Shown here in pieces: positions 41,487 through 50,506 of a DNA stretch of 64,000 bases; within the stretch, counting starts at the first letter, position 1; each line of letters begins with the position of its first letter. Where the stretch lies: NCBI RefSeq assembly GCF_022012445.1, contig NZ_JAKLTS010000001.1, positions 434,001 through 498,000 of the forward strand, given 5' to 3'. The stretch comes from Massilia sp. TS11 (GTDB taxonomy: Bacteria; Pseudomonadota; Gammaproteobacteria; Burkholderiales; Burkholderiaceae_D). A program made the position numbers and the translations under genes. The notes beneath the pieces are model-generated. The model was not told the origin of the DNA and ran no database searches. It worked only from the letters and a program-made list of their open reading frames with translations.

Positions 41487-42914
41487 ATGAGCTCAGAAAA
41501 ACACTATCCCTTTTTTCGTCCTCTCGTCGCTTTTCGCCTCAAATGGCTAGAGCGCCACGCCTTTATCCACCTGAGTATTGCCGTTCTGGCCCTGGGCATT
41601 GGCCTGATTTCGCATTTCACCGAACATGGGTCGGCAATTACCCTGGGCGCGATTGCGTTTGCGGTGCTGGCTGAAATCATGGTGCTGGTCGGTGACGTGC
41701 GTGCACTGAGCAAACCGCGGCTCGACCACATCGAAGTGCGCGATGCGTTTGGCGACATCTTTGAGCGCATTGAGGAGGGCGCCTCGGCCAGCGAAGATCA
41801 GGGGCGTGTGCTGCGTCAGTTGGTGAAGCAAACGCCGGATAACAAGATCCGTGCAGCGGCGATCACCTATCCACAGACGAATGCCCAGATTCGCGAGCGC
41901 GCCCTGGGCGAGGGCACGACGCCGCTCGTGAATGAAGGCGATCTCGACCCCCATGTGGTGCGCAATTGCTCGCAATTTTTGCGCGAGGCGCTCGACGGCA
42001 AAATCTCGCAATTGGCCTCCAGGCATTCCCCGGTCTTCTTCAATCAGCAAAAGATCTCCCTGCTGTCGGATCTGGATGGCGGCGTGCCGAATGTGGTTTG
42101 CGTGGGCCAGGTCAGCTATGTGGCGAGCACGCTGACCAATGATTTCTGCACCAAGCGCCTGGTGCGGCACGATAAACACCGCGGCGTGGAATGGCCGTAT
42201 TTCGACTTGACCCCGATGTTCCCGGTGCGTACCGGCGATGACGGGATTGAGCGCTTGATGGGCCTGCGTGAATCTGGCCTGGCCAATCATGTGGGGATCT
42301 CCACCTTGGCCCTGATTCGCCACGCAGACGGCCAATTCCGCCTGCAATTGCACGTGCAGAGTGCGCGCGCCGATAAGGGGGCCAACCTGATTGTTCCGAG
42401 CGGGAGTGGCTCGCTTGATTGGTCCGATCACGTGAAGACCGGTTTGTCCGATTTCTTCGATATCACCAGCTATGGGGCGACGCGCGAATTCCTCGAAGAG
42501 AACCGCTATTTGCCCGAGGATGGCGGGCATAAGGCCATCGCGTCGCTGATTGAGAAGATGGGTATTGAAACCCTGCCAATCGGTTATTTCCGCTGGCTGG
42601 ATCATGGCGGCAAGCCGGAATTTTCGCACGTGACCCTGGTCGAAGATGGCGCCTTCAATCACGTGCGCAATAACCTGAATGTGCCGGAAATTGAAGCGGC
42701 CGCGCGCACCTATTCGTTCAAGACGATTGATGAGCTCAAAGCAATCTGCGCCTCGCTCGTGGGTGCCACAACATCAACTCAGGTGGTCTGCGCGACGCGC
42801 GCCGACTGCAGCATGCCTTTGCTGATGAATGCGCTGCTGCTGCATGAGGGCCTGTCACAGCCAGACAGCAAACTCGTCAAGAAGATTGCGGCCTTCCTCG
42901 CGCCGCGCGCGTAA
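41487..42914 (+). CDS. Two-TM protein with Nudix-like C-terminal domain
   Basis: A protein of 475 residues. Two helices (about 25-43 and 49-68) anchor it in the inner membrane, leaving about 400 cytosolic residues. Residues 301-345 contain PSGSGSLDWSD and then ATREFLEENRY, whose R333-E334-xx-E337-E338 is the core of a Nudix box. The spacing to the preceding glycines is loose, so catalysis is uncertain. The arrangement resembles the SMODS-associated Nudix domains described in nucleotide-signalling conflict systems, but no nucleotidyltransferase gene is adjacent. Base composition is clearly less GC-rich than the core genes. It directly follows a tRNA-Asn gene, which suggests horizontal acquisition. 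Not assigned to a named family with certainty. Confidence 0.65.
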   Translation: MSSEKHYPFFRPLVAFRLKWLERHAFIHLSIAVLALGIGLISHFTEHGSAITLGAIAFAVLAEIMVLVGDVRALSKPRLDHIEVRDAFGDIFERIEEGASASEDQGRVLRQLVKQTPDNKIRAAAITYPQTNAQIRERALGEGTTPLVNEGDLDPHVVRNCSQFLREALDGKISQLASRHSPVFFNQQKISLLSDLDGGVPNVVCVGQVSYVASTLTNDFCTKRLVRHDKHRGVEWPYFDLTPMFPVRTGDDGIERLMGLRESGLANHVGISTLALIRHADGQFRLQLHVQSARADKGANLIVPSGSGSLDWSDHVKTGLSDFFDITSYGATREFLEENRYLPEDGGHKAIASLIEKMGIETLPIGYFRWLDHGGKPEFSHVTLVEDGAFNHVRNNLNVPEIEAAARTYSFKTIDELKAICASLVGATTSTQVVCATRADCSMPLLMNALLLHEGLSQPDSKLVKKIAAFLAPRA

Positions 42915-42918
42915 AGCA

Positions 42919-42955
42919 AAAGGCCCGGTCGCAACACCGGGCCTTTTTGTTTTCT
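42919..42955. terminator. Bidirectional intrinsic terminator
   Basis: A 10-bp stem AAGGCCCGGT/ACCGGGCCTT with a six-base loop is followed by TTTTGTTTT and preceded by an A run. It serves the two convergent genes ending at 42914 and 42965. Confidence 0.88.
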
Positions 42956-42964
42956 GCGCCGCGC

Positions 42965-44017
42965 TCAGCGCAGGATGGTCTGCACGTCCACAATGTCGAC
43001 GCCCTGGCCGAGGCCAAGAATGCGTTCCAGCCAGGCTTTGTGGCTGGCGCCGACGATCGTCAGCACGCGCGCGCCCGGCTTGAAGCGGTAGCTGGCCTGG
43101 ATGTTGGCCGCCATGCGCAGATTGCGCACTTCCCAGCCGGCCACATACTGGCGGCCGAAATGCTGGGGCGACTTGTCGCGCAGATTCGAACCGAAATCGA
43201 CGCTGCTGCTGATTCGCTGCAACTCGGGCTGGTTCTCGAAACGGTAGAGGGCGAGCATGTCCTGCCCGGCTTTCAGCGCCGCCTCCTGCTTGAGCATGGC
43301 CTCGGCGAGCGGACGGCCGCTGGCCCAGGCGGCCTGAATCGCATTGCCAAAGGCTTCCTCGTCGGCGATCTCGGTGCCGTCGCCCGTGTGGTCGTCCATG
43401 GCGATCACGCGCGCCAGGCCCAGGCGGGCGGCGAGGGCGGCGCCGATCAGGAAGTTCTCGTTCTGGCGCGTTTCCATCTTTTGCAGGGCTTCGACCAGGA
43501 CCGCCGGCAGCTCGGGCGCGGCCTTGCGTTCGGCGGCCGGCAGCTGCAGCCATTGGGTCAGGGCCGAGGCGCGCTCGTTGGCGGCGATGAAGACGGCGGC
43601 CAGGCGGCGGCGCTCAGCCGGCGTCGGCTGGGCTGGCCAGGTCTTGAGCATTTTGTTGGCTTCGGCAATCGCCTGCGGCAGGTCGAGGCCGAGCGCCTGC
43701 TGGGCCGGGCCGGGGTCGGTGCAGTAGTCCTTGGCCATGGTCGGATAGACGCTGGCGTGGCGGCTCAGCACGTCGCAGCCTTCGCCGGAAATCGCTTCGA
43801 TGGCGATGATGTCGGGCTTGAAGGCGGCCAGGCGGTCCAGCACCGGCGCCAGGCTGTCCGGACGGAAGGTCTTCGGCATGCCCGACAGGTGCACGGTGCC
43901 CAGCACGGCCACCTGGGTGCGCGGACCGGGCATGTCTTTGGACAGGGCGGCGAAGTCGACTTGGGCCATGGCCAGGTTCGATACCAGGGCGGCAAGGGCA
44001 AAGCAGGGAAGGCGCAT
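42965..44017 (-). CDS. DUF5694/TraB-like exported protein
   Basis: A protein of 350 residues with a signal peptide (MRLPCFALAALVSNLAMAQ); the open frame extends 53 residues further upstream, but that part is not conserved-looking. The N-terminal QVAVLGTVHLSG and PDIIAIEAISGEGCDVL fit the DUF5694/TraB (GumN-like) pattern of a GTxH motif followed by an Ile-Glu pair. The C-terminal TIVGASHKAWLERIL supplies a second conserved His. TraB-like proteins are suspected metalloproteases. It is monocistronic, convergent with the Nudix-like gene. Confidence 0.65.
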   Translation of the reverse strand: MRLPCFALAALVSNLAMAQVDFAALSKDMPGPRTQVAVLGTVHLSGMPKTFRPDSLAPVLDRLAAFKPDIIAIEAISGEGCDVLSRHASVYPTMAKDYCTDPGPAQQALGLDLPQAIAEANKMLKTWPAQPTPAERRRLAAVFIAANERASALTQWLQLPAAERKAAPELPAVLVEALQKMETRQNENFLIGAALAARLGLARVIAMDDHTGDGTEIADEEAFGNAIQAAWASGRPLAEAMLKQEAALKAGQDMLALYRFENQPELQRISSSVDFGSNLRDKSPQHFGRQYVAGWEVRNLRMAANIQASYRFKPGARVLTIVGASHKAWLERILGLGQGVDIVDVQTILR

Positions 44018-44293
44018 AAAGTCTCCATTGAAATATTGCCGGTATGTTAGCGGAGCGCGCGAGGGCGCGGTCCGTTTGTGCGACAGACCGTGAAATCCCC
44101 GGATGAACTGCACAGCCTGTGGGGTGAGCAACACAGTGCACCCGCCGAGGCCGGCGTATAGCGCAAAATTGACCACTAGTTACAGAGTGCGTATTTTGCC
44201 GCGCGCCACCCGTGATAGCGTCGCTTTTGCAATTATCCAATGTTGCTTTGAATTAAAACAATCACGTTTGTCCAATTCACGGGGGGATGTCGT

Positions 44294-45685
44294 ATGAAGC
44301 AAGCACGTAGTGTTCTGGCCGGTACGCGCGCGGCCATCGGATTGATTCTTGGCGCAGCCTGCGCCTTGCCGCTGTCGGCGCAGGCGGGCAATGCCAATGC
44401 CTGTTCGAGCGAGCTGGGCCAGCCCTTGCTGTCGCTGGCACCGAAGACGGCCACGCCGCCGGACAGCAATGGCGGCTTCATCAACCGCATTGCCTCCTGC
44501 AATATGTGGCAGAACTTCTTCTACCTGAACTGGCCGGCGCTGACGGGCCAGGCCGGTGTGCCGAATCCCAAGCTGGCCTTTGGTACGCCGGGGGCGGCCG
44601 TGTGGCAGACCTTCGCCTCGCCCGACCAGGTGTTCCTGCCGAATGGACAGAAGCCTGCGCCCTGGGGCAAGTGGGCGGTCGCGAATGACCTGCCGAAAGA
44701 CATCGCGGACCAGGTGCGCGCCGGCAAGCTGCGCGTGCTGCGCCAGGTGGGCAAGCTGGGCGGCGCCAGTACCAAGCTGCACAGCACCCTGCAGGTCGAT
44801 GACCTGGCCCTGTACGACCAGCAGAACAACCCGGTCTATTACGAGGTGATGCTGAACAAGAAGCTGTACGACTACATCGTCAGCAACAACCTGTACGAGC
44901 TCAACGCCCAGGCAGCCTATGCGGCGAAGAAAGCGATCGCACCGCCGGTCGGCTCCTTCGAAATCAAAGCGGCCTGGAAGATACTGACTGCGGCCGAGGT
45001 CGCCAGCAACCGCTTCTTCACCGCCAGCGCCTATGTGGTGCCGCCGAGCGGCAGCGGCAGCGTGCAGACGGTCGGCCTGGTGGGCATGCACGTGTTTGCC
45101 GGCGGCGGTTCCGATGCGGGCAATTCGGCCGGTCTGTGGGCCACCTTTGCCCAGATCGACAATGCGCCGCTGGCCAGCCAGGCCAAGCCGACCGGCAAGT
45201 ACAGCTTCTACAATCCGGCCTCGCAGGCCACGCCGAACACGCCGACCAAGGTCAACGGCAAGCAGGTGGCCACGCCGACCCAGGTGACCCAGGTGTGGGC
45301 CGATGACCCGGATGCGGCCAATGTGACGGCCTACGCCCAGTCCCTGATCACGGGCGCCAACAAGAGCGCGCCCTGGCAGTACTACAAGCTGATCAACACC
45401 CAGTGGCCGCGCGGCATGTACTCGGCCACGCCGCCGGTGCCGCAGAACGCGCCGCTGCCGCTGAATGCTTCGGCCGGTGCGCCGAACACCCTGCAGCTGC
45501 TGAACCCGATGCTGGAAACCTATATGCAGGTGACGCAGGCGAAAGACCCGGCCCAGCGCAGCTGCATGGCCTGCCATTCCTTCGCCTCGGTTGCGGATTC
45601 GAAGCAGCAATTCGCCACTGGCTTCAGCTTCCTGTTCGGCCGCGCCCAGGCCGCGCCGACGGGCAAGCCGGGCGCAGCGCACTAA
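44294..45685 (+). CDS. Exported monohaem c-type cytochrome-like protein
   Basis: A protein of 463 residues with a signal peptide ending near LPLSAQAG. A large N-terminal domain (CNMWQNFFYLNWPAL) has no function I can name. One haem-binding motif, CMACH, lies near residue 427 within DPAQRSCMACHSFAS. So the protein probably carries a single covalent haem in the periplasm and passes electrons to or from an unknown partner. A strong GGGGGGA site precedes the ATG. It has its own downstream hairpin. Confidence 0.75.
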   Translation: MKQARSVLAGTRAAIGLILGAACALPLSAQAGNANACSSELGQPLLSLAPKTATPPDSNGGFINRIASCNMWQNFFYLNWPALTGQAGVPNPKLAFGTPGAAVWQTFASPDQVFLPNGQKPAPWGKWAVANDLPKDIADQVRAGKLRVLRQVGKLGGASTKLHSTLQVDDLALYDQQNNPVYYEVMLNKKLYDYIVSNNLYELNAQAAYAAKKAIAPPVGSFEIKAAWKILTAAEVASNRFFTASAYVVPPSGSGSVQTVGLVGMHVFAGGGSDAGNSAGLWATFAQIDNAPLASQAKPTGKYSFYNPASQATPNTPTKVNGKQVATPTQVTQVWADDPDAANVTAYAQSLITGANKSAPWQYYKLINTQWPRGMYSATPPVPQNAPLPLNASAGAPNTLQLLNPMLETYMQVTQAKDPAQRSCMACHSFASVADSKQQFATGFSFLFGRAQAAPTGKPGAAH

Positions 45686-45713
45686 ACCCCGGCGCGCCTG
45701 CCGGGTAATCCGC

Positions 45714-45745
45714 AAGGGCCAGCGTGCTTCGGCATGCTGGCCCTT
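45714..45745 (+). terminator. Hairpin after the cytochrome gene
   Basis: AAGGGCCAGCGTGC pairs with GCATGCTGGCCCTT (one G-T wobble) around a TTCG tetraloop. The downstream T run is weak (GTGTCTTG), so termination may be partial. Confidence 0.65.
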
Positions 45746-45825
45746 GTGTCTTGTGGTGAAGCCCGGCTTGCCGCCGTAAATATAAAAAAGTAAACTTATT
45801 GTTTTTATAATTTCGGGATCGCGTT

Positions 45826-48159
45826 GTGCATTCTGCTTTTCCTCGCGCCGCCTGCTTCCGGTGGCTGTGCTGCCTGTTCTTGTTTTTCAGCTTGCCCGGC
45901 CATGCGGCCGTCGTTCTGGTCGCGCCCGGTGCGGCAAGTCGGTGGGAGTATCTCGATGATGGCAAAGCTGCCACGCCCGATTGGCATCGCCGCTTGAACG
46001 AGGCGGGCTGGAAGTCGGGTGCCGCGCCGCTCGGCTATGGCCATCCCGGCAATCTGACGACCCTGGCCTATGGACCGGATGCGCGGGCGAAAGCGATCAC
46101 CACGTATTTCCGGCGCCAGGTCGACATTGCCGACCCCAAGCAGATCGCGCAGCTGAGTATCGATCTGCGCCGCGATGATGGGGCGGTGCTGTACTGGAAC
46201 GGCGTGGAGGTCTTGCGTAGCAATATGCCGGCCGGGCCGGTCACGGCGCAGACTCTGGCCGCGTCGGTCGTCCAGTATGGCAATGAGATCGAATACCAGC
46301 GCCATTGGCTGCCAGCCCAGACGCTGCCGCTGCGCCAGGGCGCGAATATCCTGGCCGTGGAAATCCATCAGGTCGGACCGACCAGCAGCGACATCGTGTT
46401 CGACCTGGCGCTGCGCGCCTATGCGCCCGGCGAAGCGCTGCCGGATGATCCCTACACGCGCGCCTATGCCAGCCTGAGCAAGGGCGACATCGAGCACTGC
46501 CTCGACCTGCTGCTCGCGGGCGATACGGACCGCGCCGGCTACGCACTGCTGGCGCTGGCCGCGCTCGAGCGCTATCTGGAGCAGGGCGGTACCACGGCCG
46601 ACACGCGCTACTGGCGCATCCTCGAGCTGGCCCGGCGCGCTGCGCCCGACGACATGGACGTGGTGTATGCCTGGATCCGCGCCCACGTTCAGGCGCGCAA
46701 GGACCTGGCGATCCAGCCCGTGCGCCGCCCACTGCCCAGCCAGATCGATGCGCGCTGGCGCTTTATTGCCGACACGCCCGAGGGCAGCGCGGGCCCGGTA
46801 CTGCCGCGTGCGGCGCTGCTTGCGGATGTCGATGATCTCGAGCTCTTGCTCGAGAACTGCTACTCCTACCTCGAGCGGCGCCAGGTCGACTACCGCGCGG
46901 CGCTCGATGCCCTGCGTGCCAGCATCCCCTCCGAGCTGCCAGTGCATACCTTTCAGCATCGCGTGGCGCGCCTGATGCATGTGTTTGGCGACTCGCACAG
47001 CGGCCTGCCCGTGGCCAGTGAGCCGCGCGTGCCCTTGCGCTTTGTGATGGATGGCGAGCGCGTCGCTGTGCTGAAGTACGACCGCAGCGGCTTGCTCGAT
47101 GCAGCGCATCCCTACCTGGCGGCCATCAATGGCATTGCAGCGGCGCAGTGGCTGGCGGCCGCCGAGGAGATCGTCAGCCAATCCTCGCCGCAGCGCCGGC
47201 GCGTGCTGGCGCTGGAGCAATTGCGCCGCCTCGGCGTCGTCGCCCGCCAATTGCAGCGGCCCTCCGCAACGTTTCGGCTGACGCTGAGTGCGGCCGAGGC
47301 TGCGGACACGCTGGACGTGCCGGTCGCGCTGGCTGCCAAGAATCCGCCGGCGCCGCCGGTGTGGCCCCAGCACGAGACAGCGATCCTGCCGAACAACATC
47401 GCCTATCTGCGGCTCGCGTCGATGAACGAGGGCCCCGAGTTTTTCCAGAAGATCGACAGCTGGATGGCGAGCATCGGCGCGACGCGCGGCCTGATTATCG
47501 ACGTGCGCGGCAATAGCGGCGGCGTTCAGGACGGCATCCGGACCATTTTGCCCTGGTTGATGGCGCCCGGCAGCCCGATGAAGATCATCAACGTGGCCGC
47601 CTACCGTCTGCCGCTGGCGCTGCCGGCGCCGAACCGCGGCGGTTTCCTTGGCCTGTACGAGCGCGGCCTGTACCCGGCCAGCAGCGCCGTCTGGAGTCCG
47701 CAGGAAGCCGAGCAGATCCGCACCCATCTCGCGCACTGGCAGCCGGCCTGGCCGCTGGCGCCCGGAAAATTCAGCGACTGGCATGTGATGGCCATCCACC
47801 CGAGCACGCGCCACGGCAGCTACACCCAGCCGGTCATCGTGCTGCAGGATGCCGAGGTCTTCAGCGCGACCGACAATTTCCTCGGCGCCTTGAAGGGCCA
47901 TCCGCACGTCACCCTGATGGGCACGGCCAGCGGCGGCGGCAGCGGGCGCATGGCCGAGTACGTGTTGCCAAATTCAAAACTCAAGCTGACCCTGACCCAG
48001 ATGGCCTCCTTCACGGCCGATGGCCAGTTGTTCGACGGCCAGGGCATTGCGCCCGACATCGTGCTCAACGCCAAACTCAGCGACCAGCTGCAGGGCGGCG
48101 GAGACAGTGTGCTCGATGCCGCCATCGCACGCCTGCTGGGGCCGGCGCCGCAGCGCTGA
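45826..48159 (+). CDS. S41 family peptidase with N-terminal accessory domain
   Basis: An exported protein of 777 residues (signal peptide ends near LPGHAA). Residues about 22-200 look like a beta-sandwich accessory domain (RRDDGAVLYWNGVEVLRSNMP). The C-terminal half is a tail-specific-protease-like domain: ILPNNIAYLRLASM, GLIIDVRGNSGG and VIVLQDAEVFSATDNF, where the Ser lies at the usual S41 nucleophile position, then GTASGGGSG. The start is GTG at 45826. A TATAAT box sits at 45806-45811, unusually close to the start. Its substrate is unknown. Confidence 0.8.
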   Translation: MHSAFPRAACFRWLCCLFLFFSLPGHAAVVLVAPGAASRWEYLDDGKAATPDWHRRLNEAGWKSGAAPLGYGHPGNLTTLAYGPDARAKAITTYFRRQVDIADPKQIAQLSIDLRRDDGAVLYWNGVEVLRSNMPAGPVTAQTLAASVVQYGNEIEYQRHWLPAQTLPLRQGANILAVEIHQVGPTSSDIVFDLALRAYAPGEALPDDPYTRAYASLSKGDIEHCLDLLLAGDTDRAGYALLALAALERYLEQGGTTADTRYWRILELARRAAPDDMDVVYAWIRAHVQARKDLAIQPVRRPLPSQIDARWRFIADTPEGSAGPVLPRAALLADVDDLELLLENCYSYLERRQVDYRAALDALRASIPSELPVHTFQHRVARLMHVFGDSHSGLPVASEPRVPLRFVMDGERVAVLKYDRSGLLDAAHPYLAAINGIAAAQWLAAAEEIVSQSSPQRRRVLALEQLRRLGVVARQLQRPSATFRLTLSAAEAADTLDVPVALAAKNPPAPPVWPQHETAILPNNIAYLRLASMNEGPEFFQKIDSWMASIGATRGLIIDVRGNSGGVQDGIRTILPWLMAPGSPMKIINVAAYRLPLALPAPNRGGFLGLYERGLYPASSAVWSPQEAEQIRTHLAHWQPAWPLAPGKFSDWHVMAIHPSTRHGSYTQPVIVLQDAEVFSATDNFLGALKGHPHVTLMGTASGGGSGRMAEYVLPNSKLKLTLTQMASFTADGQLFDGQGIAPDIVLNAKLSDQLQGGGDSVLDAAIARLLGPAPQR

Positions 48160-48255
48160 AGCACTCGCCGTGGCGCTTTTGGCACAGGGCATTTTGCTTT
48201 GTCGGCTGAGAATTCTCCGGTATGCTTCGGTATAGACAGGTAAAGCAGTCAAAAA

Positions 48256-48966
48256 ATGGTGCAAAAGGGGATGGCAATGGACGAAGTCGATGACAAGCGC
48301 GTGGTGTACGGCACGGAAGACCTGCTGACGAGCTTGTGCAATTCGGTCACGCGGGTGCTCAATTTCGCTACGCAGAGCAAGGTGCATTACTCGGCGATGG
48401 TGCAGCGGATCACCAAGATCGGGCTGAAGCCGGACATCGGCTGCTTCGTCCTGTTCGATGGCGGCTTCACCGGCCTGGTCGTGCTCAACTTCGCGGCCGA
48501 AACGGCGATGGAGATCTACGAGCGCTACATGCTGCACATGGGCATGCCCAAGTCGGAGCTGGCCGGTTCCTACACCTCGGACGAGGTGGCCAATATCCTG
48601 GGCGAGCTGATGAACCAGATCGTCGGTGACTTCACCGGCAAGATCCGGCGCGAGCTGCAGACCAACATCACCCAGAACCAGCCGAAGATGCTGGTGCTGA
48701 CCAAGCAGGTGATGCTGCAGGTCGACACCCCGCTCGACCGCCCCGAGATGCGCCGCGTGTCCTTCTACACCGAAAAGAACAACATCTTCTATCTGGAACT
48801 GGCGATCGACCGTACCGAGTTCATCAAGCTGCACGATTTCGACGCGAGCGAAGTGCAGGACCCGGACGCCCTGCTGGCCGAACAGCAGCAGAAAGGCGCC
48901 AGCACGACTGCCCACGTGAACGAAGCGAGCGACGCCGACGAGCTGCTGAAGTCGCTCGGCATGTAA
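48256..48966 (+). CDS. DUF3334/CheX-like protein
   Basis: A soluble protein of 229-236 residues. Central YTSDEVANILGELMNQIVGDFTGKIRRELQ resembles the E-x-x-N helix of CheC/CheX/FliY phosphatases, and the whole matches the DUF3334 pattern as I know it. A link to chemotaxis or response-regulator dephosphorylation is inference only. The ATG at 48277 (MDEVDDKRV) has the best-spaced AGGGG site and may be the true start. It is followed by a GGGGTCAGACCCC repeat and is convergent with the kinase gene. Confidence 0.65.
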   Translation: MVQKGMAMDEVDDKRVVYGTEDLLTSLCNSVTRVLNFATQSKVHYSAMVQRITKIGLKPDIGCFVLFDGGFTGLVVLNFAAETAMEIYERYMLHMGMPKSELAGSYTSDEVANILGELMNQIVGDFTGKIRRELQTNITQNQPKMLVLTKQVMLQVDTPLDRPEMRRVSFYTEKNNIFYLELAIDRTEFIKLHDFDASEVQDPDALLAEQQQKGASTTAHVNEASDADELLKSLGM

Positions 48967-48985
48967 GCCAAATTTCCGCTTAAAC

Positions 48986-49065
48986 AAATCGGGGTCAGAC
49001 CCCGATTTCTCCGCGCGGCAAGAGGACTTGCTTGATGGGGAAATCGGGGTCTGACCCCGATTTTT
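48986..49065. repeat. Two GGGGTC-GACCCC palindromic repeats
   Basis: AAATCGGGGTC...GACCCCGATTT occurs at 48986-49008 and again at 49041-49063, the second followed by a T run. The pair lies between the convergent DUF3334-like and kinase genes, the same placement as at 13719. It probably functions as a transcript-end structure. Confidence 0.85.
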
Positions 49066-49069
49066 CTTT

Positions 49070-50506
49070 TCAGCTAGGTTCGACCTTGACGACGGTGACC
49101 GTGCAGTTGGCTTCGGCTACTACCTGCGAGGAGACGCTGCCCAGATAGCGCCGCAGCGCCGAGCTGCCGCGCGAGCCGACGATGATGTGGTCGACGTTGT
49201 TGTCGTTAGCGTAGGTGACGATCGCCGTGGCCGCGTCCGGCGCCTCCAGTACGTGGTAGGTGATGCGGTCGGGCGTGAGGCCGAGCGGGCGCGCCCAGTT
49301 CTTCAATTCCACCAGTTGCTTGACGTGGATGTTCTGGCCATCCTGGATCAGGCTGTCATCCATGCCGATGCGGTTGACCTTGCGCACCGTGACGCAGGCC
49401 AGGCGCGCGCCCGACTTCGACTGCAGCATGCGGTCGGTGATGTCGAGCACGCCTTTGGCCAGATCGGACGTGCAGTTCAGGTCGAGCGCCACCATGATGA
49501 TCGGCGCCTTGGTCAGCTGCACCGAGGCGCCTTGCTGCACGATAGTCTCGACCCCGGCCATCGCGAAGCGCCGCTTCATCATCGTCATCAGGCTGTCCTG
49601 GCGCGCCTTGTCGGCCCGCGCCGTCAGCGGCAGCTGGTCGGAGTGGGCCAGCATGAAGGCGAGTTGGGCCGCCGTGTCGAAGCGGTTGGCCGGCTTCACT
49701 TCGAGGCAGCGCAGGATGATCTCCTGGAACCACTTGGGAATGTCGGGATTGAGCACGCGCGGCGGTATCGGGTCGCGCCAGATGCGTTTCTTCAGCGCCG
49801 ACACCTTGGTCGGATGGCCATACGGGCGCTGGCCGGTGGCCAGGTGGTACATCAGCACGCCCAGCGCGAACAGGTCCGAGCGCGGCTCGTTGCGCACGCC
49901 CAGCACCTGCTCGGGCGAGATGTAGGGGCCAGTGCCGAAGGGCAGGTGGAATTCCTCGTCGAGCAGGTCGGGCAGCTTGTCGTGGCGCGACAGGCCGAAG
50001 TCGATCAGCACGGCCGTTCCGTCCGGCTTGATCATGATGTTCGAGGGCTTGATGTCGAGGTGGATCACATGCTGCTTGTGCAGGTCCTGCAGGGCCTGGG
50101 CGACGCGGATGCCAAAGTTGACCACTTCCTGCCAGGGCAGCGGCGCTTCGTCGAGGCGGGCGCGCAGCGAGGCGCCGTCGATCTGCTCCATCACGATGTA
50201 CGGCTGGGCATCGAAGCCGCCGGCGCCGAAATAGCGCGGCACATGTTTGCCCTTGAGCTTGGGCATGATCATCTGCTCGACCTCGAAGGCCACGATGGCG
50301 GTCGGGTCGTCGCTCGTGAACAGGCGCGGCACCTTCATGATCAGGCGGGTGTCGCCCAGGTCCGGGTGGCGCCGTTCCAGGTCGGTGATGCGCCACAGCG
50401 CGGCCATGCCGCCCGTATGCAGTTTTTCCTCGAGCCGGTAACCGTCAACCTCCATGCCCGGTTCCAGCCTGACGTGTGTGGTGGTGGCCTCGGCCGTTTC
50501 GCTCAT
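49070..50506 (-). CDS. Ser/Thr protein kinase with C-terminal UspA domain
   Basis: A 478-residue fusion. The Hanks-type kinase domain (about 23-310) has a glycine loop LHTGGMAALW, Lys58, the catalytic loop HLDIKPSN (Asp151, Lys153, Asn156) and DFG at 169-171. The usual HRD reads HLD. Residues about 325-478 form a universal stress protein domain ending in IIVGSRGSSALRRYLGSVSSQV, which has the ATP-binding G-x-x-G-S pattern. No membrane helix is present, so it is cytosolic. The start at 50506 overlaps the stop of the upstream phosphoesterase gene. The longer open frame (731 residues) is a frame shadow of that gene. Confidence 0.88.
   Translation of the reverse strand: MSETAEATTTHVRLEPGMEVDGYRLEEKLHTGGMAALWRITDLERRHPDLGDTRLIMKVPRLFTSDDPTAIVAFEVEQMIMPKLKGKHVPRYFGAGGFDAQPYIVMEQIDGASLRARLDEAPLPWQEVVNFGIRVAQALQDLHKQHVIHLDIKPSNIMIKPDGTAVLIDFGLSRHDKLPDLLDEEFHLPFGTGPYISPEQVLGVRNEPRSDLFALGVLMYHLATGQRPYGHPTKVSALKKRIWRDPIPPRVLNPDIPKWFQEIILRCLEVKPANRFDTAAQLAFMLAHSDQLPLTARADKARQDSLMTMMKRRFAMAGVETIVQQGASVQLTKAPIIMVALDLNCTSDLAKGVLDITDRMLQSKSGARLACVTVRKVNRIGMDDSLIQDGQNIHVKQLVELKNWARPLGLTPDRITYHVLEAPDAATAIVTYANDNNVDHIIVGSRGSSALRRYLGSVSSQVVAEANCTVTVVKVEPS

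Noticed and set aside
41243..41674. 143-codon open frame after tRNA-Asn copy 1
   Set aside because: It starts inside the tRNA terminator and overlaps the Nudix-like gene in another frame, with no plausible protein features.
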